Shown here: positions 34,260 to 60,021 of the stretch, in pieces | How positions within the stretch are numbered: the stretch's first letter is position 1 | How the letters are laid out: each line of letters begins with the position of its first letter | Assembly (NCBI RefSeq): GCF_036607905.1 | Contig: NZ_CP144555.1 | Coordinates: 930,001 to 994,000, forward strand | Source: Streptomyces sp. SCSIO 75703 | GTDB lineage: Bacteria > Actinomycetota > Actinomycetes > Streptomycetales > Streptomycetaceae | DNA: 64,000 nucleotides | Direction of reading: 5' to 3' | Made by a program: the position numbers and the translations under genes | Notes under the pieces: generated by a model | What the model was told of the DNA's origin: nothing | Databases searched by the model: none | The model's input: only the letters and a program-made list of their open reading frames with translations

Positions 34260-35852
34260 ATGACAGAAAACAAGCCCCGGGCGGGGATCAAGGAATGGCT
34301 CGGCCTCGTGGTGATCGTCCTGGTCACCCTGCTGATCGCCGTTGACATCTCGGTACTCGGTTTCGCGCTCACGCCCATCAGCGAGTCGCTGAAGCCGAGC
34401 GCCACCCAGCTGCTGTGGATCATGGACACCTACAGCTTCGTGCTGGCCGGCGCGCTGATCACGATGGGCTGGGTGGGCGACCGGTTCGGCCGCCGCAAGC
34501 TCCTGATCATCGGCGCCCTGGTCTTCGGCGTCGCCTCCGCGATCGCCGCGACGGCGGAGAGCGCCGAGATGCTGATCGGCGCGCGGGCCCTGCTGGGGCT
34601 CGGCGCCGCGACGCTGACGCCGACCTCGCTGGCCCTGATCCGCAACATGTTCCAGGACTCGAAGCAGCGCAAGTCCGCCATCGCGGCCTGGAGCGCCACG
34701 CTCGCCACCGGGGCGGCCCTCGGCCCGGTCGTCGGCGGCCTGCTGCTGAACCACTTCTGGTGGGGCTCGGTCTTCATGATCAACATTCCGGTGATGGTGC
34801 TGGTGCTGATCCTGGCCCCGATCCTGCTCCCGGAGCGGCGCGACTCCTCCCGCGGCAAGCTGGACGTACTCGGCGCGGTCCTGTCGATGGCCGGCATCAT
34901 GCCGTTCATCTACGGCCTCAAGGAGCTGGCCGTGGACGGCTGGGCCCGCGACTCCGCGATCTGGGCCGCCGCCGGCGCCGTCCTGCTCGTCGCCTTCGTG
35001 CAGCGCCAGCGCACGTCGCCCCACCCGCTCATCGACGTCTCGCTGTTCCGCTACGGCGGCTTCACCGGGGCGATCCTCACCAACCTGATGGTGATGTTCT
35101 CGTTCATGGGCGTCAGCATCCTCACCAACCAGTTCCTCCAGATGGTGCTGGGCATGACCCCGTTCCGGGCGGCCCTGTGGTCCATGGCCGTGATGCCCGC
35201 GATCGGCATCGCGGTCGGTCTCGTCTCGGCCCTGTCCCGCAAGATCAAGCCGGTCCACCTGGTCGCCGGCGGCATGCTCACGATGGCCGTCGGCTTCGGT
35301 GTCCTGAGCCGTCTCACCGTGGAATCGAACGTCGCCCTCCTGCTCACGGGCGTGGGTCTGATGGCGGCCGGCATGACCGCCTCGAAGACGCTCACGGCGG
35401 AGATCGTGGTCACCTCGGCGCCGAAGGAGCACGCCGGGTCGGCCACGGCCACCTCGGAGACCTTCACCGAGTTCGGCAGCGCGTTCGGCTTCGCGGTCAT
35501 CGGCAGCATCGGTTCCGCCATCTACCGGCATGACATGAACGCGGTAAGTCCGGCCGGTCTCGGCGGCGAGGCGCTGGGCGCGGTGCGCAACACCATCGGC
35601 GGTGCCCACACCATCGCCTCCCAGCAGCCGGCCGCGATCGCCGCCGAACTGCTCTCCGCGAGCCGGGCTGCGTTCACCCACGGTCTCCAGGTGGCCGCGC
35701 TCTCCGGGGCCGCCGCCATGGTCGTGGTGGCCGCGATCGTCGCGATGCTGCTGCGCAAGGTGCCGATCGAGACGGGTGAGCGGGTCGACCCGTACGACAT
35801 CGACGCACCGGCGACCGTCCCCGCCTCGGGACACGTGCAGTCCACCGTCTGA
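34260..35852 (+). CDS. DHA2-family MFS exporter, 14 transmembrane segments
   Basis: The 530-residue membrane protein resembles the EmrB/QacA proton-driven drug exporters. The first helix is near residue 15 (LVVIVLVTLLIAVDISVLG), a GDRFGRRK loop follows helix 2 near residue 75, and a motif-C-like segment (ALGPVVGGLLL) is near 155. Length and hydrophobic pattern fit 14 helices. It probably exports the macrolactam and gives self-resistance. It is the last gene of the plus-strand run, 164 bases after the ligase, with the nested palindrome in that gap, so it likely has its own repressed promoter. The ribosome site is poor: AGGAAGG lies about 17 bases ahead of the ATG, and no better in-frame start is seen. 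It converges with tetR on a shared terminator. Confidence 0.9.
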   Translation: MTENKPRAGIKEWLGLVVIVLVTLLIAVDISVLGFALTPISESLKPSATQLLWIMDTYSFVLAGALITMGWVGDRFGRRKLLIIGALVFGVASAIAATAESAEMLIGARALLGLGAATLTPTSLALIRNMFQDSKQRKSAIAAWSATLATGAALGPVVGGLLLNHFWWGSVFMINIPVMVLVLILAPILLPERRDSSRGKLDVLGAVLSMAGIMPFIYGLKELAVDGWARDSAIWAAAGAVLLVAFVQRQRTSPHPLIDVSLFRYGGFTGAILTNLMVMFSFMGVSILTNQFLQMVLGMTPFRAALWSMAVMPAIGIAVGLVSALSRKIKPVHLVAGGMLTMAVGFGVLSRLTVESNVALLLTGVGLMAAGMTASKTLTAEIVVTSAPKEHAGSATATSETFTEFGSAFGFAVIGSIGSAIYRHDMNAVSPAGLGGEALGAVRNTIGGAHTIASQQPAAIAAELLSASRAAFTHGLQVAALSGAAAMVVVAAIVAMLLRKVPIETGERVDPYDIDAPATVPASGHVQSTV

Positions 35853-35871
35853 GCCGCCGGGCACGGACGGA

Positions 35872-35917
35872 AAGGGGGCCGGTTCCCCACCCCGCGGGGT
35901 AGGGAACCGGCCCCCTT
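35872..35917. terminator. Bidirectional terminator between the exporter and tetR
   Basis: A perfect 16-base stem has AAGGGGGCCGGTTCCC at 35872-35887 and its reverse complement at 35902-35917. The enclosed 14 bases contain a further perfect palindrome ACCCCGCGGGGT (35889-35900). It sits between the stop of the MFS gene and the stop of the convergent regulator gene, so it can end transcripts from both sides. A T-run is lacking, which is common in high-GC actinomycetes. Confidence 0.9.
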
Positions 35918-35936
35918 CGCGTAGGCCCCGACCGTG

Positions 35937-36698
35937 TCAGGTCAGGGGCTCCTCGCCGTCGCGGGTCCGCACGAGCACCTCGACCCCGTCCAGCACGCGT
36001 TGGAGGCCGAAGGCGAAGTCGTCCTCGGGCTCCTCGAACGCCCCGGCCTCCAGCAACTCCGCGAGCGCGGGGAAGGAAGCGGAGTCGACGTACTTGGCCA
36101 ACGCGCGCACGTAGTTGGCCATCAGGTCCTCCTCGCTGACGCCATGGGTGACCACGCCGAGCGCCAACTGCACGTTGTTGCGGACGTAGCCGATCATCAG
36201 CATCATCACGGAGAGCTTCTCGTCCGGCCTCAGGCTCGTGCCCCCCAAGGTGCGCAGGCCGCACTCCAGCCAGCTCAGCTGGCCTGGCTCCAGGGGCGGG
36301 CCACTGACCGAGATCTGGAGCATCCACGGGTGCCGGCGGAAGACCTCCTGGAAGGCGCGGGCCCACTGCTCCAGGCCGGCCCGCCAGTCCCCCTCCACCA
36401 TGTCGATGTGCGGCGGGGTGCCGTAGGCCATGTCCAGCATCAGCTGGCACAGCTCGTCCTTGCTCGACACGTGCCGGTAGAGCGACATGGTGCCGAAGTC
36501 GAGGCTCTTGGCGACGCGGGACATCGACAGCCCGGCCAGACCGTCGGCGTCCGCGGACTCGATGGCGGCCGCCACGATCCGCTCGACGCTCAGTCCGATC
36601 CGCGCGGTGCGCTGTTCGCGGTTACGCAGCTCCCACAGCACCTCGATACTGTTCGGCAGGCCAGCGCCTTCCTTGCTCGTTCCTTCACCAGTACTCAT
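35937..36698 (-). CDS. TetR-family repressor, likely controlling the exporter
   Basis: The protein is 253 residues when started at the ATG at 36698 (MSTGEGTSKEG). A GTG at 36743 would add 15 residues but would overlap the candidate operator. The N-terminal helix-turn-helix spans about residues 38-85 (LSMSRVAKSLDFGTMSLYRHVSSKDEL), and the C-terminal helical domain (GDWRAGLEQWARAFQEVFRRHP onward) is of the TetR class C-terminal type. Such proteins repress an exporter gene until the drug or an intermediate binds. The nearby exporter has a compound palindrome in its promoter, and a related half-site lies ahead of this gene, which suggests control of both. Confidence 0.88.
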   Translation of the reverse strand: MSTGEGTSKEGAGLPNSIEVLWELRNREQRTARIGLSVERIVAAAIESADADGLAGLSMSRVAKSLDFGTMSLYRHVSSKDELCQLMLDMAYGTPPHIDMVEGDWRAGLEQWARAFQEVFRRHPWMLQISVSGPPLEPGQLSWLECGLRTLGGTSLRPDEKLSVMMLMIGYVRNNVQLALGVVTHGVSEEDLMANYVRALAKYVDSASFPALAELLEAGAFEEPEDDFAFGLQRVLDGVEVLVRTRDGEEPLT

Positions 36699-36728
36699 CT
36701 CGTGCCTGTCTTCATCGGAAGCCTTCCC

Positions 36729-36747
36729 ATGCGTATGACGCACGCAT
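36729..36747. promoter_or_regulatory. Candidate autoregulatory operator upstream of tetR
   Basis: Arms ATGCGT (36729-36734) and ACGCAT (36742-36747) are exact reverse complements, 7 bases apart. Within them, 36731-36745 reads GCGTAT-GAC-GCACGC, sharing the left half-site and the 6-3-6 layout of the exporter operator; the right half matches at 4 of 6 positions. It lies 33-47 bases ahead of the chosen tetR ATG. The rest of the 313-base gap up to the reductase gene (36699-37011) holds a 14-base palindrome GCGATCCGGATCGC (36934-36947) and a terminator hairpin; I see no gene in it. Confidence 0.5.
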
Positions 36748-36983
36748 AGAGCATCGTATTCGCCCGGAGGGCCGCCGTGTGCGAAGTGGGGGTGACACTG
36801 AGGTGGGGAGACGGTGTAGCACCGCGCTCGGTGAGGTCCGGTGTGCCGCGTGCCCGCTCCGGACCTTGAGGGGAATGGAATCGTACTCCGGCGTCCCCTG
36901 GTTCTCCGCGGAGGCGACGCCTCCTGGTTTCACGCGATCCGGATCGCCGCCCTCTCCCAGCCCGATGAGCACCGGATCCTCGG

Positions 36984-37005
36984 GGGGCCGGTCCGTACCG
37001 GCCCC
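36984..37005 (-). terminator. Terminator hairpin after the reductase gene
   Basis: GGGGCCGGT (36984-36992) and ACCGGCCCC (36997-37005) form a perfect 9-base stem with a 4-base loop, starting 7 bases past the reductase stop. It probably ends the long minus-strand unit that begins with the starter genes to the right and isolates it from tetR. Confidence 0.7.
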
Positions 37006-37011
37006 GGGTTC

Positions 37012-38214
37012 TCAGACGCCTGCCGCCGCGGCGGCGAGTTCGGACGACGGAAGGCCGACCAGGAGCCTGCACCGCCGCAGGCCGCGCGCGCTGTTCCAGC
37101 CCAGCGCGCCGACCAGCATCCCGCCCCGGTGATACGCCGCGACGAACTCCCGGTCGGCCGTCGACCCGCTGATGATCTCCGTCCGCGCGTCCGGCGGGCA
37201 CCAGCCGATGGTCTGGATCTTCGCCCCGAACTGCTGGGTCCAGCCGAACGGCACCGGCGCGTACGGCCGGCCGCCGGCGTCACCCGCGAGCAGGTTGGAG
37301 ACGACCGCCATGGCCTGCTGGGAGGCGTTGGTCCGCTGTTCCAGCCTGACCCGGGCCCCGGCCAGCATCGAGTGGGGCCAGTTGGCGACGTCGCCGGCCG
37401 CCCATACGCCGGGGGCGGCGCGACAGTAGGCGTCACACAGGACGCCGTCGCCCAGCGCCAGTCCGGAGTCGGCGAGCCAGTCCACGGCCGGGACGGAGCC
37501 GATCGCGACGACGACCAGATCGGCGTCGATCCGGGTGCCGTCGGCCAGCAGGACGGCGCGGACGTCACCCCGGTCCTGGGCCGTGCCCACGACCTGGGCA
37601 CCCAGGACGAGCCGTACTCCGTGGTCCCGGTGCAGGCCGGCCACCAGTTCGCCGATTCCGGCGCCCACCTGGCGCTCGAGGGGCTGGTCGTGGGCAGCGA
37701 TGAGGGTCACGTCGAGCCCGGCCTCACGGGCGGTGGCGGCGATCTCCGTACCAAGGAATCCGGCCCCGATCACCGCGACTGTGGGTGCCGTTGCGAGCGC
37801 CCGGCGCAGGCGGACGGCGTCGTCCAGCGAGCGGAGCACGTGGATGCCCCGCAGGCCGTCCCCGTACGGAAGCCGGCGCGGGCGGAGTCCGGTCGCGATG
37901 ACGGCCGCGTCGTAGGGCAGCCGCTCACCGGTGGAGAGGGTGACGTGCCGGGCCGCCTGGTCCAGGCCGGTGGCCCGGCAGCCGAGACGCAGATCGACGT
38001 CGACGGCGGCGAGCGCGTCCTCCTGGCGCAGCCAGGTGCTCGACGGCTCCCACCTCTCGCCCAGCAGCTCTTTGGACAGGGGCGGCCGGTCGTAGGGCGG
38101 ATGGCGCTCGGCACCGACGAGTGTCAGGCCGCCCTCGTACCCCTTGGCCCGCAGCGTCTCCACCGCGGTCAGCCCTGCGGCCGCCGCGCCCACGACGACT
38201 ATCCGGTTCAGCAC
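37012..38214 (-). CDS. FAD-dependent NAD(P)H-ferredoxin reductase
   Basis: The 400-residue protein has two dinucleotide folds: an N-terminal FAD loop (IVVVGAAAAGLTAVETLR, about 5-22), an NAD(P)H loop (VAVIGAGFLGTEIAATARE, near 145), and a second FAD contact GVWAAGDVANW near 270. This is the layout of putidaredoxin/rhodocoxin-type reductases, which pass electrons through a ferredoxin to a cytochrome P450. Start is GTG at 38214, chosen because GAGGAG lies at 38220-38225. It sits 28 bases after PKS B and is probably cotranscribed. No P450 or ferredoxin gene is visible, so its partner must be outside the window. A tailoring oxidation of the macrolactam is inferred. Confidence 0.9.
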   Translation of the reverse strand: MLNRIVVVGAAAAGLTAVETLRAKGYEGGLTLVGAERHPPYDRPPLSKELLGERWEPSSTWLRQEDALAAVDVDLRLGCRATGLDQAARHVTLSTGERLPYDAAVIATGLRPRRLPYGDGLRGIHVLRSLDDAVRLRRALATAPTVAVIGAGFLGTEIAATAREAGLDVTLIAAHDQPLERQVGAGIGELVAGLHRDHGVRLVLGAQVVGTAQDRGDVRAVLLADGTRIDADLVVVAIGSVPAVDWLADSGLALGDGVLCDAYCRAAPGVWAAGDVANWPHSMLAGARVRLEQRTNASQQAMAVVSNLLAGDAGGRPYAPVPFGWTQQFGAKIQTIGWCPPDARTEIISGSTADREFVAAYHRGGMLVGALGWNSARGLRRCRLLVGLPSSELAAAAAGV

Positions 38215-38242
38215 ACTCGCTCCTCATGCGGTCGGTCGGCCC

Positions 38243-41200
38243 TCATGCCCATGCCTCGGCCCCGCCGTCGAGAATGTCGAACAGCTCATCCGCGGTCGCC
38301 GCGCTCAGGTCGTCTGGGGATGCGTCCTCGCCGAAGAGCGTCAGCCTCAGGTGCGTGGCGAGCTCGGCGGCCGAGGGGTAGTCGAAGATCAGGGTCGGCG
38401 CGAGCCGGCAGCCGGTGACCTCGTTGAGCCGGTTCCTGAGTTCCAGCGCGGTCAGCGAGTCGAAGCCGATGTCGAGGAATCCCCGCTCGGCCGCGATGTC
38501 TTCGGCACCGGAGTGACCGAGGACGGCGGCGGCGTGACCGCGTACCAGGTCCAGCAGGGCCCGTTCACGGTCCTCGGTGCTCAGTCCCGTGAGGCGGGCC
38601 ACCAGCGCGGCGGGGTCGGAGCCCTTGGTGCGGGTGCGCTCCACGGTCCTGCCCTCTGTGGGCACCATGTCCCGCAGGAACGCGTGCAGTTCGCCGGGCT
38701 TGGCCCTGAGTGCCGGTACGTCGACGGCGAGGGGCACGAGCGCGGCGCGACCGGAGTCGATTCCGGCGTCGAAGAGGCGGAGGGCGTCGGCGACACCGAG
38801 CGCGGGGAGACCGCGCGCCGCCATGAGGCGGACGTCCTCGTCGAGGGCTTCGGTCAGTCCGGTGGCGACGTCCCACAGGCCGTAGGCGAGCGAGGTGGCG
38901 GGCAGACCCAGCGAACGCCGATGCACGGCAAGAGCGTCCAGGAACACATTGGCCGCCGCATAGTTGGCCTGCCCCGCCGCGAGAACCGAACCCCCCGCCG
39001 ACGAGAACATCACGAAGAACGCCAGATCACGCTCACACGTCACCTCATGCAAATACCACGCCGCATCAGCCTTCGGCCCCAACACCCCATCCAGACGCGA
39101 CACGTCCATCGACCCGATCAGACCATTGTCACCCGCACCCGCCGCATGAACCACACCCACCAGATCCGCACCCACACCCTCCACCAACGCCGCGACCGCA
39201 CCACGATCCGACACATCACAGGCCACCACCGACACCTCGGCACCCAGCCCCTCCAACTCCCCCACCAGCACATCCACGCCGGGAGCATCCGGCCCACGAC
39301 GCCCCGCCAACACCAGACGCCGCACCCCCCGCACCTCCACCAGATGCCGGGCCACCAGACCACCCAGACCACCCGTACCACCCGTCACCAGCACCACACC
39401 ATCCGGCACCACGTCGGCGACAGCCGAAGCCCCCACCTCCACCAGACGCGGAACCAGCACCTCACCACCCCGCACCGCGACCTCAGGCTCACCCGACGCC
39501 AACACAGCCGCCGCCACATCCCCGAAGACCCCACCCCCAGGATCCACATCCACCAGCACAAACCGACCCGGATTCTCCGCCTGCGCCGCCCGCACCAGAC
39601 CCCACACCGGAGCCTGGCACACATCCACCCCCTCCCCCTCACCCACCGACACACCACCACGCGTCACCACCACCAACGGACCCTCACCCTCAGCCCGCAA
39701 CCACCCCTGAACCGCCTCCAACACCCCACCCAACACCGACCGCACACCCCGCACCGGATCCACACCCACCGACAACAACGGCACCTCGAACACCGCCGGC
39801 ACCACAGCAGACCCAGACCCAAACCCAGACCCAGACACAGACACAACAGCCTCAGACACCGAGGCAGACGCAGAGGCAGAGGCAGAGGCAGACGACCCCA
39901 AAGGCCGCCACACCACCTCATGCAGACCACCCACCCCAGCCGAACCACCCAACTGCCCCACCGACACCGGACGGAAGGTCAGGCCACCGATCGTGGCCAC
40001 CGGTGAGCCATCCTGGTTCGCCAGGCTCAGCGTGCGGCCGTTGACGCCCTGGGGCGAGATCCGAACCCGAAGCGCGCGGGCACCGGCGGCATGCAGGGAA
40101 ACGTTCGTCCAGGAGAAGGGCAGCTCGGTCGGTTCGTCGCCCGTGACGTCCTCGCCGACTCCCAGGGCGTGCATGGTGGAGTCGAGGAGAGCGGGGTGCA
40201 GACCGAAACGCTCGGCGTCGGCATGCGCCTGCTCGGGCAGTTCGACCTCGGCGAAGATGTCGTCCCCGCGCCGCCACACGGCTTTCAGCCCCTGGAAGAC
40301 GGGCCCGTAGGCGTAGCCCTGCTTCCGGAGCAACGCGTAGGAGTCCTCGGTCCGTACGGTTTCGGCGCCCGGTGGGGGCCATGCGCTGAGGTCGAAGGCC
40401 GGCGCCGCCTGAGCCGAACCAGCGCCCAGCACACCATCCGCGTGGAGCACCCACTCGGCCCCCGCACCACCACTCTCCGGCCGCGAATGCACCCGCACCG
40501 AACGAGACCCCACCTCGTCCCGACCACCGACCACCACCTGCAACGCCACCCCACCACGCTCCGGAAGCACCAACGGAGCCTGCAACGTCAACTCCTCCAC
40601 CACCCCACAACCCACCTCATCAGCAGCCCGCACCACCAACTCCACAAACGCCGCACCCGGCAACAACACCGAACCCAGCACATCGTGATCCGCCAACCAC
40701 GACATCCCCTCCACCGACAACCGACCCGTCAACACCACACCACCCGAATCAGGCAACGCCACCGCCGCACCCAAAACCGGATGATCCACCCCCACCTGAC
40801 CCAGCCCACCAGCATCCCCAGCACCCACCGACTCCAGCCAGTACCGCTCACGCTGGAACGCGTAGGTCGGCAGATCCACACGCCTGGCACCCGAGCCGTC
40901 GAAGTACCGGGCCCAGTCGACCCCCACCCCCGCCACATGCAACTCACCGAGAGCGGAAACCACCGTCGGCACCTCGTCACGGCCCTTACGCATCAACGGA
41001 ACGAACAGCGCGGACTCCGACTCCGTCGACTGCCGTGCCATCGCGCTCAGCACACCATCCGGACCCACCTCGACGAACGACGTCACACCACGCGACTCCG
41101 CGAACGCCACCGCGTCCGCGAACCGCACCGCCTCCCGCACATGCCGCACCCAGTACTCCGCCGAACCCCAATCCTGCGATACCTCACCCGACACCCCCGA

Positions 41201-43543
41201 CACCACCGGAACCGAAGCAGCACCGAACGACAACCCGGCCACCACCTCACCGAACTCCGCCAGCATCGGCTCCATCAACGGCGAATGAAACGCATGCGAC
41301 ACCCGCAGCACACTCGTCCGCCGACCCCGCCCCTCGAACACCGCCACCACACCAGAAACCGCGGCCTCCGCACCCGACACCACCACCGAACGCGGACCAT
41401 TGACCGCCGCGATCCCCACCCCCGCACCCAGCAACGGAAGCACCTCAGCCTCCGACGCCTCCACCGCCACCATCACCCCACCCGCCGGCAACCCCTGCAT
41501 CAACCGCCCACGAGCCACCACCAACACAGCCGCATCCCGCAACGACAACGCACCCGACACATGCGCCGCCACAACCTCACCCACCGAATGACCCACCAGG
41601 AAGTCCGCACGCACCCCCCACGACTCCACCAACCGGAACAAAGCCGTCTCCACCGCGAACAACCCCGCCTGCGCAAACAACGTCCCACTCAACAAACCCG
41701 CGTCCGCACCCCACACCACCTCCCGCACACCACACCCCAACAACGCATCCAACTCCGCGACCACACCATCAAACGCCGCCGCGAACACCGGAAACGCCCC
41801 ATACAACTCCCGGCCCATCCCCAACCGCTGCGCACCCTGCCCCGTGAACAGAAACGCCGTCGCCCCCGCCGGCCGCACCACCCCACGCACCACCGACACA
41901 TCCCGCACACCCCCCGACAACGCCCCCAGCCCCCGCACCAACCCCTCACGGTCCGCCGCCACCACCACCGCACGATGCTCCAACACCGCACGCGACACCA
42001 CCGATGAAAACCCCACATCCACCAAACCAACACCAGCACCAGCACCAGCACCAGCACCAGGAACCGGCTCTTCCAACCCCTCCAGCCGGTCCAGCAACCG
42101 CGCCGCCTGACCCGACAAACCACCCCCACACCGCGCCGACAACACCACCGGAACCACCGGCAAACCCAGGCCCTCATCCTCCGCCGGGTCCTCTTCCACC
42201 ACCGGGGCCTGCTCCACGATCACGTGCGCGTTCGTCCCACTCAGACCGAACGACGACACCCCCGCACGCCGCGGACGACCCCGGTCCGGCCACACCCGCG
42301 ACTCCGTCAACAACTCCACCGACCCCGACGCCCAGTCCACCTCCGGCGTCGGCACATCCACATGCAACGTCTTCGGCAGCACCCCATGACGGATCGCCTG
42401 CACCGCCTTGATCACACCACCCACACCCGCGGCCGCCTGCGTATGCCCCAGATTCGACTTCAACGACCCCAGCCACAACGGATCGCCCACCCGACCCTGC
42501 CCATACGTCGCAAGCAACGCCTGCGCCTCGATCGGATCCCCCAACCGCGTCCCCGTACCATGCGCCTCCACCAGATCCACCTGATCCGACGAAACCCGCG
42601 CGTCCGCCAACGCCGCGCGGATCACCCGCTGCTGCGACGGACCGTTGGGGGTGGTCATGCCGCTGGAGGCACCGTCCTGGTTGATCGCGCTGCCCCGGAT
42701 CACGGCGAGCACCGGGTGGCCGTTGCGCTGGGCGTCGGAGAGGCGTTCCAGCATCAGGACGCCGACGCCTTCCGAGCAGCCGGTGCCGTCGGCATGGGCG
42801 GCGAAGGACTTGCACCGGCCGTCCTTGGCCATGCCCCGCTGGTGGCTGAAGTAGAGGAACATGTCCGGCGTCGTCATCACGGTCACGCCACCGACCAGCG
42901 CCATCGCGCAGTCGCCCTTGCGCAGTGCCTGGCCGGCCCAGTGGAGGGCGACGAGCGAGGACGAGCAGGCGGTGTCGACGGTGACGGCGGGGCCCTCGAG
43001 GCCGAGGGTGAAGGCGACGCGGCCGGAGACCAGGCTGCCGTCGCTCGTTCCGGGCCCGTAGTCGTGGTACATGACGCCGGCGAAGACGCCGGTCCGGCTG
43101 CCCTTCAGCGACAGCGGGTCGATCCCCGCGCTCTCCACGGCCTCCCAGGACGTCTCCAGCAACAACCGCTGCTGCGGATCCATCCCCAACGCCTCACGCG
43201 GTGAGATACCGAACGCACCCGCGTCGAAATCAGCCGCGTCGTACAGGAACCCACCCTCACGCGTCACCGTGCGGTTCGGCTTCCCCGGCTCCGGATCGTA
43301 GATCCCGTCCACGTCCCAGCCACGATCCACCGGAAACGCCGACACCCCGTCCCGGCCCTCGACCACCAGATCCCACAACTCGTCCGGAGAAGCCACCCCA
43401 CCCGGATAACGACACGCCATCCCCACGATCGCGATCGGCTCGCCGGCGTCCTGGGTGAGGCGGTCGTTGTGCGAGCGGAGGCGTTCGTTCTCGACCATGG
43501 CCGCCCGGAGGGCGGCGACGAGCTGCTCTACAGATGCTTCCAT
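38243..43543 (-). CDS. Type I PKS, module 4 (KS-AT-DH-KR-ACP)
   Basis: This is a single-module PKS of 1766 residues. The N-terminal docking helix is [16 protein letters not shown], unlike the DYLxxxTADL helices of PKS C-E. KS Cys is in TACSSSL near 193; AT (GHSVG near 653, HAFH near 751) is malonyl-type; DH has [12 protein letters not shown] near 951; KR has GGTGGLG near 1389, Ser in MFSSAGG and Tyr near 1527, but GDN in place of LDD. ACP Ser is in GFDSL near 1696. The tail [13 protein letters not shown] is the acidic type expected to dock onto PKS C. The ATG is 8 bases after the PKS A stop, and GAGG (43550-43553) overlaps that stop, a coupled arrangement. Expected product is another alkene in the polyene. 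Much of KS, AT and the KR linker duplicates PKS F and PKS C. Confidence 0.95.
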   Translation of the reverse strand: MEASVEQLVAALRAAMVENERLRSHNDRLTQDAGEPIAIVGMACRYPGGVASPDELWDLVVEGRDGVSAFPVDRGWDVDGIYDPEPGKPNRTVTREGGFLYDAADFDAGAFGISPREALGMDPQQRLLLETSWEAVESAGIDPLSLKGSRTGVFAGVMYHDYGPGTSDGSLVSGRVAFTLGLEGPAVTVDTACSSSLVALHWAGQALRKGDCAMALVGGVTVMTTPDMFLYFSHQRGMAKDGRCKSFAAHADGTGCSEGVGVLMLERLSDAQRNGHPVLAVIRGSAINQDGASSGMTTPNGPSQQRVIRAALADARVSSDQVDLVEAHGTGTRLGDPIEAQALLATYGQGRVGDPLWLGSLKSNLGHTQAAAGVGGVIKAVQAIRHGVLPKTLHVDVPTPEVDWASGSVELLTESRVWPDRGRPRRAGVSSFGLSGTNAHVIVEQAPVVEEDPAEDEGLGLPVVPVVLSARCGGGLSGQAARLLDRLEGLEEPVPGAGAGAGAGVGLVDVGFSSVVSRAVLEHRAVVVAADREGLVRGLGALSGGVRDVSVVRGVVRPAGATAFLFTGQGAQRLGMGRELYGAFPVFAAAFDGVVAELDALLGCGVREVVWGADAGLLSGTLFAQAGLFAVETALFRLVESWGVRADFLVGHSVGEVVAAHVSGALSLRDAAVLVVARGRLMQGLPAGGVMVAVEASEAEVLPLLGAGVGIAAVNGPRSVVVSGAEAAVSGVVAVFEGRGRRTSVLRVSHAFHSPLMEPMLAEFGEVVAGLSFGAASVPVVSGVSGEVSQDWGSAEYWVRHVREAVRFADAVAFAESRGVTSFVEVGPDGVLSAMARQSTESESALFVPLMRKGRDEVPTVVSALGELHVAGVGVDWARYFDGSGARRVDLPTYAFQRERYWLESVGAGDAGGLGQVGVDHPVLGAAVALPDSGGVVLTGRLSVEGMSWLADHDVLGSVLLPGAAFVELVVRAADEVGCGVVEELTLQAPLVLPERGGVALQVVVGGRDEVGSRSVRVHSRPESGGAGAEWVLHADGVLGAGSAQAAPAFDLSAWPPPGAETVRTEDSYALLRKQGYAYGPVFQGLKAVWRRGDDIFAEVELPEQAHADAERFGLHPALLDSTMHALGVGEDVTGDEPTELPFSWTNVSLHAAGARALRVRISPQGVNGRTLSLANQDGSPVATIGGLTFRPVSVGQLGGSAGVGGLHEVVWRPLGSSASASASASASVSEAVVSVSGSGFGSGSAVVPAVFEVPLLSVGVDPVRGVRSVLGGVLEAVQGWLRAEGEGPLVVVTRGGVSVGEGEGVDVCQAPVWGLVRAAQAENPGRFVLVDVDPGGGVFGDVAAAVLASGEPEVAVRGGEVLVPRLVEVGASAVADVVPDGVVLVTGGTGGLGGLVARHLVEVRGVRRLVLAGRRGPDAPGVDVLVGELEGLGAEVSVVACDVSDRGAVAALVEGVGADLVGVVHAAGAGDNGLIGSMDVSRLDGVLGPKADAAWYLHEVTCERDLAFFVMFSSAGGSVLAAGQANYAAANVFLDALAVHRRSLGLPATSLAYGLWDVATGLTEALDEDVRLMAARGLPALGVADALRLFDAGIDSGRAALVPLAVDVPALRAKPGELHAFLRDMVPTEGRTVERTRTKGSDPAALVARLTGLSTEDRERALLDLVRGHAAAVLGHSGAEDIAAERGFLDIGFDSLTALELRNRLNEVTGCRLAPTLIFDYPSAAELATHLRLTLFGEDASPDDLSAATADELFDILDGGAEAWA
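39224..39973. repeat. KR-linker tract shared with PKS F, copy in PKS B
   Basis: Partner of 1-756; the simple repeat within it lies at about 39826-39895. Confidence 0.85.
40828..42640. repeat. Homogenised KS-end/linker/AT tract, copy 4 (module 4)
   Basis: Same tract as copy 1, from the AT-DH junction to the KS C-terminal third of PKS B. Differs from the others by scattered single bases and one small patch near 41169 (codons for SQDWG instead of SEGWG). Confidence 0.85.
42031..42060. repeat. CACCAG hexanucleotide run, 5 units (module 4)
   Basis: Same linker position as in PKS F, with three more units. Confidence 0.9.
43058..43444. repeat. KS N-terminal tract, copy in module 4
   Basis: Partner of 30211-30597. 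Confidence 0.85.
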
Positions 43544-43551
43544 GATGTTCC

Positions 43552-59910
<16,359 letters not shown>

Positions 59911-59915
59911 CTGCA

Positions 59916-59919
59916 CTCC
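59916..59919 (-). promoter_or_regulatory. Ribosome binding site deciding the PKS A start
   Basis: GGAG on the minus strand lies 5 bases ahead of the ATG at 59910 and favours that codon over the GTG at 59925. The 111-base gap between the mutase E stop and this start is the only break in the otherwise overlapping starter-gene run, so an extra promoter for PKS A may lie there; I cannot point to its hexamers. Confidence 0.6.
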
Positions 59920-60021
59920 ACACACTTGTCGCCCGTCGCTGGACGGAAGTCACCAAGAAACCGCAGCACTTGCGGGTCACGCTATGAAGGCGAAAGGCCG
60001 CGCACAGCCCCTATCGCCCCC

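Noticed and set aside
35674-36450. Alternative minus-strand frame covering the terminator and tetR
   Set aside because: It runs through the terminator hairpin, has Arg/Pro/Gly-rich content, and lies out of frame with the clear TetR protein.
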